The notes under the pieces are model-generated. The model was given only the letters and a program-made list of their open reading frames with translations, had not been told where the DNA came from and made no database searches. Below, piece after piece: positions 6,781-11,682 of a DNA stretch of 11,682 bases; the stretch's first letter is position 1, and each line of letters opens with the position of its first letter. This DNA comes from Stercoripulliclostridium_A sp045535235 (GTDB lineage Bacteria > Bacillota > Clostridia > Christensenellales > DTU072): NCBI GenBank assembly GCA_045535235.1, contig JAZSLG010000087.1, positions 1-11,682 on the forward strand, given 5' to 3'. A program made the position numbers and the translations under genes.

Positions 6781-7815
6781 ATGAAAATAGCATTTTTTGA
6801 TACCAAACCCTACGATAAGGCATCTTTCAATAGATATGCAGAGGGAAAAGATATAAAAATCAAATACTTTGAAACCAAACTTAACGAAGATACCGTTGAG
6901 CTTGCTAGTGGATACGACGCAGTTTGCGTATTCGTAAACGACACGGTTAACGCGAGTGTGATTGATAGATTGGTCAAAATGGGCGTAGGGGTAGTTGCCC
7001 TTCGTTCCGCGGGCTTTAACAACGTGGATATGAAATATGCCTATGGCAAAGTTCATGTTTTACGTGTTCCCGCATACTCTCCCTATGCCGTTGCCGAGCA
7101 TGCTATGGCGTTACTTTTAACCTCGATAAGGCGTATACACAAAGCGTATATTCGCACTCGTGACTTTAACTTTAGTTTGCAAGGTATGACGGGCTTCGAC
7201 CTACATGGTAAAACGATAGGGGTGGTAGGTACCGGAAGAATAGGCAGAGTATTCATCGATATATGTAAGGGTTTCGGCATGAAGGTATTGGCTTACGATA
7301 AATATCCCGCGGAGGGTGTTGCCGATGGCGAAAAGGTAAAATATGCTAGCCTTGAAGAACTAATGGAAAAAAGCGATATTATATCACTCCATTGCCCTTT
7401 GACGGAGGAAACCTATCATTTGATAGATGAAAAATCACTAGCAAGGTGCAAAAAAGGGGTGGTTATATTAAATACATCTCGCGGTGCATTAGTAGATGCC
7501 GAAGCATTACTTAACGCGATTAAATCAAGAAAGGTAGGCGCTGCTTGCTTGGACGTTTACGAGGAAGAGTCGGATTTCTTCTTTGAAGATTACTCGGGAC
7601 ATATAATTGACGACGATATATTAGCAAGGTTGATTTCCATGCCTAACGTAATAGTGACATCACACCAAGCGTTTTTAACGGAAGAGGCACTAATGAATAT
7701 AGCGGATACAACAATAAAGAACTTGAGTGAATTCTTTTCAACCGGCGAATGCCCAAATGAATTGTGCTATCGCTGTGGGAGTACGGAAGACTGCAAGGTA
7801 GGAAAATGTTTTTGA
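6781..7815 (+). CDS. D-lactate dehydrogenase (D-2-hydroxyacid dehydrogenase family) with Cys-rich tail
   Basis: A 344-residue NAD-dependent D-isomer-specific 2-hydroxyacid dehydrogenase that most likely reduces pyruvate to D-lactate in the cytoplasm. GTGRIG (residues 151-156 region) is the NAD loop, and Asp173 at the end of the next strand favours NAD over NADP. The catalytic triad is Arg234 (NTSRGALVD), Glu263 (DVYEEE) and His295 (SHQAFLT). The DVYEEESDFFFED and VTSHQAFLTEEAL blocks closely resemble fermentative LdhA. The C-terminus carries five cysteines in its last 21 residues (324, 329, 332, 338, 343), beyond what E. coli LdhA has. The ATG at 6781 has AAGGAG 7 bases upstream. The ferredoxin gene follows after 10 bases, so the two are one operon; the promoter suggests control by the divergent Crp/Fnr protein. 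Confidence 0.87.
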   Translation: MKIAFFDTKPYDKASFNRYAEGKDIKIKYFETKLNEDTVELASGYDAVCVFVNDTVNASVIDRLVKMGVGVVALRSAGFNNVDMKYAYGKVHVLRVPAYSPYAVAEHAMALLLTSIRRIHKAYIRTRDFNFSLQGMTGFDLHGKTIGVVGTGRIGRVFIDICKGFGMKVLAYDKYPAEGVADGEKVKYASLEELMEKSDIISLHCPLTEETYHLIDEKSLARCKKGVVILNTSRGALVDAEALLNAIKSRKVGAACLDVYEEESDFFFEDYSGHIIDDDILARLISMPNVIVTSHQAFLTEEALMNIADTTIKNLSEFFSTGECPNELCYRCGSTEDCKVGKCF

Positions 7816-7825
7816 GGAGTGAACT

Positions 7826-8536
7826 ATGATAAGAAAGATAATTAAAATTAACGAGGAAAAGTGTAACGGATGCGGAGCTTGTGCAAGTGCTTGTCACGAG
7901 GGCGCTATCGAGATGGTAAACGGTAAAGCCAAACTCACCAAAGAGCATTACTGCGATGGTTTGGGCGATTGTCTTCCTGCTTGTCCCACCGGTGCAATTA
8001 CCTTTGAAGAAAGGGAGGCTCCTGCTTACGATGAAAAGGCTGTTATGGAAGCAAAGGCGAAAGTGAATAATACTCCCAAGAGTCCCTGTCAAGGCGGATG
8101 CCCCGGCGTTGCTATAAAGAGTATGGTTCGCACTCTTAATCCTTCCCACGCGCAAAGGAACGTGGTACTAACTAGTCAACTAATGCAATGGCCCTGCCAA
8201 ATTAAACTGGTTCCGGTTAACGCGCCGTACTTTGATGAAGCCAATTTGCTAGTTGCTGCGGACTGTACTGCTTATGCCTATGCTAACTTTCATAACGAGT
8301 TTATGAGAAACCATATTACTTTGATTGGTTGCCCAAAACTTGATATGGTTGATTATACCGAAAAACTATCCGCTATACTACAAAACAATAATATAAAGAG
8401 TGTAAAGGTAGTTAGGATGGAAGTCCCTTGTTGCAGTGGAATAGAAAACGCCGTTAAAAATGCGCTCATGAAAAGCGGAAAATTTATTCCTTGGCAAATA
8501 GTAACCATTTCAACTGATGGAAAAATTTTAGATTAA
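7826..8536 (+). CDS. FrdX-like 4Fe-4S ferredoxin protein
   Basis: A 236-residue iron-sulfur protein. An N-terminal ferredoxin domain (about 1-62) has a complete first cluster motif, Cys13, Cys16, Cys19, Cys23, and a second, incomplete one, CDGLGDCLPACPTGA, with Cys43, Cys49, Cys53 and Leu46 where the second cysteine should be. A separate C-terminal domain (about 85-236) has its own cysteines in PCQGGCPG (88, 92), WPC (124), ADC (147), IGCPKLD (169) and PCCSG (202-203). This architecture resembles the ferredoxin-like protein called FrdX, found in HcpR (nitrosative stress) regulons of anaerobes; that assignment is from memory of the family. It has GAGGAG 6 bases before the ATG and lies 10 bases after the dehydrogenase gene. 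Likely an electron carrier or redox partner; its exact reaction is unknown. Confidence 0.82.
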   Translation: MIRKIIKINEEKCNGCGACASACHEGAIEMVNGKAKLTKEHYCDGLGDCLPACPTGAITFEEREAPAYDEKAVMEAKAKVNNTPKSPCQGGCPGVAIKSMVRTLNPSHAQRNVVLTSQLMQWPCQIKLVPVNAPYFDEANLLVAADCTAYAYANFHNEFMRNHITLIGCPKLDMVDYTEKLSAILQNNNIKSVKVVRMEVPCCSGIENAVKNALMKSGKFIPWQIVTISTDGKILD

Positions 8537-8540
8537 GTAA

Positions 8541-8569
8541 TAGAAAATATATCTAAGATATGTTACAAT
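8541..8569 (+). promoter_or_regulatory. Promoter of the flavodiiron-rubredoxin genes
   Basis: TACAAT (8564-8569) with extended -10 TGT, and a weak TAGAAA (8541-8546) 17 bases upstream; predicted start near 8576. A 13-bp perfect palindrome, ATATCT-A-AGATAT (8549-8561), fills the spacer next to the -10 box and could be an operator. The gene may also be reached by readthrough from the ferredoxin gene, since no terminator is seen at 8537-8560. Confidence 0.55.
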
Positions 8570-8597
8570 TGATATATAAAAAATAGGGAGAACAGAT

Positions 8598-10388
8598 ATG
8601 AAAATCACGAGCGATATTAAATACGTTGGCGTAAACGACCATAAAATAGATTTGTTTGAAGGTCAATACGTAGTACCAAACGGTATGGCTTACAATTCTT
8701 ACGTTATCCTTGACGAAAAAATTGCGATAATGGATACCGTTGACCAAAACTTTACACACGAGTGGCTTGACAATATCCAAAGCGTGCTCGGTGATAGGAA
8801 ACCCAGCTATCTAATAGTGCAACACATGGAACCAGACCATTCTGCGAACATAGTTAACTTTATGAAAGTATATCCTAACGTTACCATAGTTTCCTCGCAA
8901 AGAGCATTCCAAATGATGAAAAACTTTTTTGGTAATGACTTTGAGAGCAATCGCTTGGTGGTAGGAGAGGGTTCCACCCTTACTCTTGGTAAGCACGAAT
9001 TAACTTTCGTTACGGCCCCCATGGTTCACTGGCCCGAAGTTATCGTTACCTATGACGCAACCGATAAAGTACTGTTCTCTGCTGACGGCTTTGGAAAGTT
9101 TGGCGCATTGGATGCCGAAGAAGATTGGGCTTGTGAAGCAAGACGTTATTATATAGGAATCGTTGGCAAGTATGGCGTTCAAGTACAACATCTACTTAAG
9201 AAAGCATCGAATTTAGATATTGAAATCATTTGTCCATTGCACGGCCCGGTACTTAAGGAAAACTTGGGATATTATATTAACCTTTACGATATTTGGTCTA
9301 GCTATCAACCGGAAGAAGAGGGTATCGTTATCGCCTATACTTCGGTTTACGGCAATACTAAAAAAGCGGTTATGCTTCTTGAAGAAAAGTTGAAAGCAAA
9401 CGGTTGCCCCAAGGTAGTCGTAAACGATCTTGCAAGATGTGATATGGCGGAAGCTGTTGAGGATGCCTTCCGTTATAGTAAGATTGTATTTGCAACCACC
9501 ACCTATAACGCGGAAATATTCCCCTTCATGCGTGAGTTTATCAACCATTTAACCGAGCGAAATTTTAGTAATAGGACGGTTGCTTTTATTGAAAACGGTA
9601 GTTGGGCACCCATGGCCACAAAGGTTATGAAGTCGCTACTTGAAAGAAGTAAGAATTTGAGTTATGCCGAAAATACCGTAAAAATTATTTCTGCTCTAAA
9701 CGACGAAAGCATCTCTCAAGTGGAAGCGCTTGCTAACGAGCTTTGCAAAGAGTATCTAGCTAGTCATGACGAAACTGCTAATAAGAACGATATGAGTGCT
9801 TTATTTAATATTGGCTACGGACTTTACGTCGTAACTTCCAACGACGGAAAGAAGGATAACGGGTTAATAGTAAATACCGTTACCCAATTAACCAACGTTC
9901 CTAATAGAGTAGCGGTTACTATCAACAAGGAAAATTACTCCCATCATATTATTAAACAAACGGGAAAGATGAACGTTAACTGCCTAACTACCGATACACC
10001 TTTCCAAGTGTTTGAAAAGTTTGGCTTTACCAGTGGTAGAAACGTTGATAAATTCCAAGATTGTACGCCCAACCGTAGTGATAACGGATTAATATTCTTA
10101 CCAAGGCATATTAATTCGTTTATGTCGCTAAAGGTAGACAAATACGTTGATATGGATACCCATGGAATGTTTATTTGCTCGATTACCGAGGCAAGAGTTC
10201 TGTCCGACAAGGAAACTATGACTTACTCTTACTATCTTGATAACGTAAAGCCAAAACCCCAAACCGATGGTAAGAAAGGTTACGCTTGTAAGATTTGCGG
10301 ATACGTGTATGAAGGTGAAACTTTACCTGATGATATAGTTTGTCCTTTGTGTAAACATGGTGCCGTTGATTTTGAAAAAATAAAATAA
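8598..10388 (+). CDS. Flavodiiron protein with flavin reductase-like and rubredoxin domains
   Basis: A 596-residue cytoplasmic flavodiiron protein, which reduces O2 to water and/or NO to N2O. The N-terminal metallo-beta-lactamase-like domain (about 1-235) keeps all diiron ligands: His76, Glu78, Asp80, His144, Asp163 and His215 (His81 is also present). The flavodoxin domain follows (about 243-390) with the FMN loop YTSVYGNTKK (247-256). A flavin reductase-like domain (about 399-545) and a C-terminal rubredoxin (about 560-596; Cys564, Cys567, Cys582, Cys585) complete an electron chain, probably NAD(P)H-flavin-iron-FMN-diiron, in one polypeptide. Core enzymes are about 400 residues, so the extra 200 are the two added domains. 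AGGGAG lies 7 bases before the ATG. A separate rubredoxin gene follows after 18 bases. O2 or NO preference cannot be told from sequence. Confidence 0.94.
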   Translation: MKITSDIKYVGVNDHKIDLFEGQYVVPNGMAYNSYVILDEKIAIMDTVDQNFTHEWLDNIQSVLGDRKPSYLIVQHMEPDHSANIVNFMKVYPNVTIVSSQRAFQMMKNFFGNDFESNRLVVGEGSTLTLGKHELTFVTAPMVHWPEVIVTYDATDKVLFSADGFGKFGALDAEEDWACEARRYYIGIVGKYGVQVQHLLKKASNLDIEIICPLHGPVLKENLGYYINLYDIWSSYQPEEEGIVIAYTSVYGNTKKAVMLLEEKLKANGCPKVVVNDLARCDMAEAVEDAFRYSKIVFATTTYNAEIFPFMREFINHLTERNFSNRTVAFIENGSWAPMATKVMKSLLERSKNLSYAENTVKIISALNDESISQVEALANELCKEYLASHDETANKNDMSALFNIGYGLYVVTSNDGKKDNGLIVNTVTQLTNVPNRVAVTINKENYSHHIIKQTGKMNVNCLTTDTPFQVFEKFGFTSGRNVDKFQDCTPNRSDNGLIFLPRHINSFMSLKVDKYVDMDTHGMFICSITEARVLSDKETMTYSYYLDNVKPKPQTDGKKGYACKICGYVYEGETLPDDIVCPLCKHGAVDFEKIK

Positions 10389-10406
10389 TAAAAAGGAGGA
10401 TAATTT

Positions 10407-10562
10407 ATGAAATACGTTTGTGACGTTTGCGGATACGAGTACGACGAAGCCCTAGGTGACGTTGATAACGGAATAGAGGCCGGAACTAAATGGGAAGACC
10501 TCCCCGAAGACTTTGTTTGCCCTCTTTGCGGAGTAGGTAAAGATGAATTTAGTTTAGCGTAA
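10407..10562 (+). CDS. Rubredoxin
   Basis: A 51-residue single-iron electron carrier. The iron ligands are the two pairs CDVC (Cys5, Cys8) and CPLC (Cys38, Cys41); YEYDEALGD, the WEDLPEDFVCP block and GVGKDEF are standard for the family, as is the length. AAGGAGG (10393-10399) gives a very strong ribosome binding site 7 bases before the ATG. It is 18 bases downstream of the flavodiiron gene and ends in a terminator, so it is the last gene of that unit. It should pass electrons to the flavodiiron protein or to rubredoxin-linked peroxidases; no rubredoxin reductase is in the window. Confidence 0.96.
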   Translation: MKYVCDVCGYEYDEALGDVDNGIEAGTKWEDLPEDFVCPLCGVGKDEFSLA

Positions 10563-10565
10563 TAT

Positions 10566-10594
10566 AAAGCCCACTGGTTGGTGGGCTTTTGTTT
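10566..10594 (+). terminator. Rho-independent terminator after rubredoxin
   Basis: AAAGCCCAC (10566-10574) pairs perfectly with GTGGGCTTT (10581-10589) around a TGGTTG loop, followed by TGTTTT. It closes the flavodiiron-rubredoxin transcript. Confidence 0.92.
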
Positions 10595-10611
10595 TGACGT
10601 ATGGATTATTA

Positions 10612-10950
10612 TTACGCGTTTAGTATATCGTTTGCTAGGTCGTTTATTTTGTTAGCGTTCTTTCTTTTTGCGGAAGTAATCATTTTTTTATAGATAGGAT
10701 AAGTTATCAAACACATTGCGATTCCCACTATACCTATTACTATACCTACTGCCATAAGGTCAAATAGTACCTCCATAGCTAGGCACATACCAAAACCGAG
10801 TACAAGTGCGGAAATGGCGCCGAAGGTGTATGCAAAAGCGGTTGCGGGACGTTTGATTTTCCTGTCTAGTTTTTTTAGCTCGTCAACTCTTGTGGGTTTC
10901 TTTTCTTCGTATGATGATGGGATTTTTTTAACGGTTTCTCTGTAATTCAT
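10612..10950 (-). CDS. Small two-helix membrane protein of unknown function
   Basis: A 112-residue protein with a charged N-terminal part (1-36, EEKKPTRVDELKKLDRKIKRP), two membrane helices (about 37-60 and 64-86, the second rich in Gly and Ile) and a basic C-terminal segment (KKMITSAKRKNANK, 88-101). The KLDRKIKRPATAFAY region is of a type I recognise from Bacillota proteins sometimes labelled dihydropteridine reductase, but nothing here looks like an NAD(P)H enzyme, so that name should not be used. The start is well supported by AAGGAG (10959-10964, minus sense). No promoter is obvious upstream. The gene is convergent with rubredoxin. Confidence 0.75.
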   Translation of the reverse strand: MNYRETVKKIPSSYEEKKPTRVDELKKLDRKIKRPATAFAYTFGAISALVLGFGMCLAMEVLFDLMAVGIVIGIVGIAMCLITYPIYKKMITSAKRKNANKINDLANDILNA

Positions 10951-10998
10951 AATTATATCTCCTTACTGGTGTGATTATTTTTTGTATTTTCTTAAAGA

Positions 10999-11027
10999 GG
11001 GGACTTGCCTTTGTAGGGTAAGTCCCC
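10999..11027 (-). other. Strong 11-bp hairpin, possible weak terminator or mRNA leader element
   Basis: GGGGACTTGCC (10999-11009) pairs with GGTAAGTCCCC (11017-11027) with one G-T pair and a 7-base loop. On the minus strand it is followed by TCTTTAAG, a poor U-tract. It lies between the small peptide gene and the membrane protein gene and could end the former or structure the leader of the latter. Confidence 0.55.
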
Positions 11028-11054
11028 AAAAAAAGGGAAGAGAATTTATCCCTT
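11028..11054 (-). terminator. Candidate terminator of the small-peptide transcript
   Basis: On the minus strand AAGGGA (11054-11049) can pair with TCCCTT (11038-11033), followed by seven T (11034-11028). The same GGGA can instead pair with TATCCC just upstream (TATCCC-ACAA-GGGATA), so the two stems exclude each other. Confidence 0.45.
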
Positions 11055-11062
11055 GTGGGATA

Positions 11063-11176
11063 CTATCTTTTAGCGTTTGCAATACGCGCTTCAGCTTCTA
11101 GTTTACGTGAGTTAGCTTCTTCTATTTGAGCTTTTCTTTCTGCTTGCATCTTTTCTTGACGTGCCTTGGGACTCAT
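11063..11176 (-). CDS. 37-residue charged helical peptide
   Basis: A small open reading frame, MSPKARQEKMQAERKAQ followed by IEEANSRKLEAEARIANAKR, with 10 Lys/Arg and 7 Glu and no aromatic residues, which should form one amphipathic or coiled-coil helix. GGAGG lies 8-9 bases before the ATG (11180-11184 minus sense), and its ATG overlaps the stop of the response regulator remnant by ATGA, so translation is probably coupled. I do not recognise a family. It is either a real small protein or an accidental reading frame downstream of a broken gene; the good ribosome binding site and balanced composition favour the former. Confidence 0.55.
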   Translation of the reverse strand: MSPKARQEKMQAERKAQIEEANSRKLEAEARIANAKR

Positions 11177-11319
11177 TTTTGCTTCCTCCCATAAGGCTTA
11201 CTATAATGCCGTAAATATTCAATTTCCATTCTAAAATCATAGTATCCGTTATCGCGTAGATAGGTGGATACAAGTTTGTTCATGGTTTTATCGTCTTCAA
11301 CTACCAAAATCCTAGACAT
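11173..11319 (-). pseudogene. Truncated OmpR/PhoB-type response regulator (N-terminal remnant)
   Basis: Forty-eight codons. Residues 1-26 (MSRILVVEDDKTMNKL then VSTYLRDNGY) are a clear first strand and first helix of a receiver domain, including the acidic pair Glu8-Asp9-Asp10 that binds metal. After Tyr26 the similarity stops: the phospho-acceptor aspartate, the rest of the receiver and the DNA-binding domain are missing, and 22 unrelated residues follow to a TGA. The start keeps a good GGGAG site (11329-11333) and an upstream promoter-like region. It is most likely the remains of a regulator that lost about 600 bases, though a retained short peptide is possible. No partner kinase is in the window. 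Confidence 0.6.
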
Positions 11320-11343
11320 AATAAACACTCCCAATACGATTTT

Positions 11344-11380
11344 AATATAGTGTAAATTAACCTTGTTAAAAAATTGTTAA
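11344..11380 (-). promoter_or_regulatory. Pho-box-like direct repeat and -10 box upstream of the response regulator remnant
   Basis: On the minus strand TTAACA occurs at 11380-11375 and 11369-11364, an exact 11-bp period (TTAACA-N5-TTAACA), as in binding sites of PhoB/PhoP-type regulators. TATATT (11349-11344) follows after 14 bases and is a fair -10 box, with start near 11337. The repeats occupy the -35 region, as expected for activation, and suggest that the lost regulator controlled its own gene. Confidence 0.5.
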
Positions 11381-11431
11381 CAAAAATATAGCATAAAAAA
11401 GAAAAATAGCGTAATATAAGTTCAATATAAT

Positions 11432-11445
11432 ATTATACGCGTGTG
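11432..11445 (+). repeat. Second copy of the 14-mer ATTATACGCGTGTG
   Basis: Identical to 1441-1454 in the lipoprotein promoter. Here it sits in the gene-free stretch before the rRNA promoter, just after a TATAAT (11426-11431) that has no clear -35 partner. The rest of 11381-11523 is AT-rich with A and T runs and no gene that I can support. Confidence 0.5.
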
Positions 11446-11523
11446 AGAAATGCACGGAAAAAGAGTGATTTTGGGCGGAGAAAAATAAAATAAAAAAAAT
11501 TTTTAGAAAATGCAAAAATTTTG

Positions 11524-11552
11524 TTGACACCTAAAATCTTTTGTTATATTAT
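11524..11552 (+). promoter_or_regulatory. rRNA operon promoter
   Basis: TTGACA (11524-11529), 17 bases, TATTAT (11547-11552), preceded by an A/T-tract region (11485-11520) that resembles an UP element. Predicted start at 11559. An alternative -10, TATATT, at 11545 would give a 15-base spacer. Confidence 0.75.
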
Positions 11553-11558
11553 ATAAAG

Positions 11559-11682
11559 GCTGTCCGCGATGGACAGCTTAAATGTACCTTGAAAATTGAA
11601 CAGACAGTAAGAAGCGAGAATAAAGTGTTAAGAAACACTAAAAACACACAGAGTCATCGAGAGATGACGGTTAATTTTTTTG
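11559..11682 (+). other. rRNA operon 5' leader (rRNA itself begins at or beyond window end)
   Basis: The transcript would open with a perfect hairpin, GCTGTCC-GCGAT-GGACAGC (11559-11577), then TGTACCTTGAAAATTGAACA (11583-11602), which matches the boxA-like antitermination sequence found ahead of rRNA genes in Bacillota. Two more hairpins follow: AGTGTT-AAGA-AACACT (11624-11639) and GTCATC-GAGA-GATGAC with a GNRA loop (11653-11668). The window ends in TTTTTTTG, as often seen right before the 16S start. No rRNA sequence can be confirmed inside the window, so which rRNA follows is inferred. Confidence 0.75.

Noticed and set aside
6698..6823. In-frame N-terminal extension of the Crp/Fnr regulator
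   Set aside because: It would run through both divergent promoters and the operator. The TTG at 6697 has a good AAAGGAG and gives a normal family N-terminus.
7643..8155. 170-codon minus-strand reading frame
   Set aside because: Antisense to the dehydrogenase and ferredoxin genes, which are clearly coding; low-complexity Ser/Leu translation with no domain.
11374..11383. TTGTTAACAA as a Rex (NADH-sensing repressor) site
   Set aside because: Rex sites need a spacer between TTGTTAA and TTAACAA; here the halves are fused. The 11-bp direct repeat explains the bases better.
11450..11488. Short reading frame (ATGCACGG...) before the rRNA promoter
   Set aside because: Only 12 codons, no ribosome binding site, no recognisable peptide.

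Overview
The window looks like chromosomal DNA of an anaerobic, low-GC Bacillota (Clostridia-like) bacterium. The evidence is AT-rich intergenic DNA, strong AAGGAG/GGAGG ribosome binding sites, near-consensus sigma-A promoters, a split-type transketolase N-terminal subunit, a clostridial-style Crp/Fnr regulator, flavodiiron protein plus rubredoxin, and a Gram-positive-type rRNA leader at the right edge. No insertion sequence, prophage or CRISPR array was seen.

Left part (1-5802). A divergent pair opens the window: the 5' part of a transketolase N-terminal subunit gene (minus, cut by the edge) and a RimK-like ATP-grasp ligase (plus). The promoter of the ligase is placed so that the mRNA should be leaderless. 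Four tightly packed plus-strand genes follow from one promoter: a large GLUG-repeat surface lipoprotein, a YcxB-like two-helix membrane protein joined to it by a TAATG overlap, an XRE-cupin regulator, and an HSL-type alpha/beta-hydrolase (esterase). A tRNA-Arg(ACG) gene follows, with a perfect consensus promoter whose -10 box sits inside a 10-bp inverted repeat. A bidirectional terminator separates it from the convergent regulator gene.

Middle part (6038-10562). This is the most interesting region. A Crp/Fnr-family regulator (minus) faces a plus-strand series: fermentative D-lactate dehydrogenase with a cysteine-rich tail, an FrdX-like ferredoxin protein, a flavodiiron protein fused to flavin reductase-like and rubredoxin domains, and a stand-alone rubredoxin. 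A 16-bp CRP-type palindrome between the divergent genes is centred exactly 41.5 bp upstream of the predicted start of the dehydrogenase operon. That promoter has a perfect -10 box and no -35 box, which is class II activator geometry. The same palindrome lies just downstream of the regulator's own predicted start site, which suggests autorepression. Together the genes look like an oxygen/nitric-oxide defence and redox-balance module under a dedicated redox or ligand sensor.

Right part (10566-11682). After a terminator come three minus-strand genes: a small two-helix membrane protein, a 37-residue charged peptide, and a 48-residue remnant of an OmpR/PhoB-type response regulator that overlaps the peptide gene by ATGA. 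The remnant keeps its ribosome binding site and a PhoB/PhoP-like direct repeat upstream. The last 160 bases hold a strong promoter and a hairpin-rich leader of an rRNA operon, whose first rRNA (probably 16S) should begin at or just beyond the window end.
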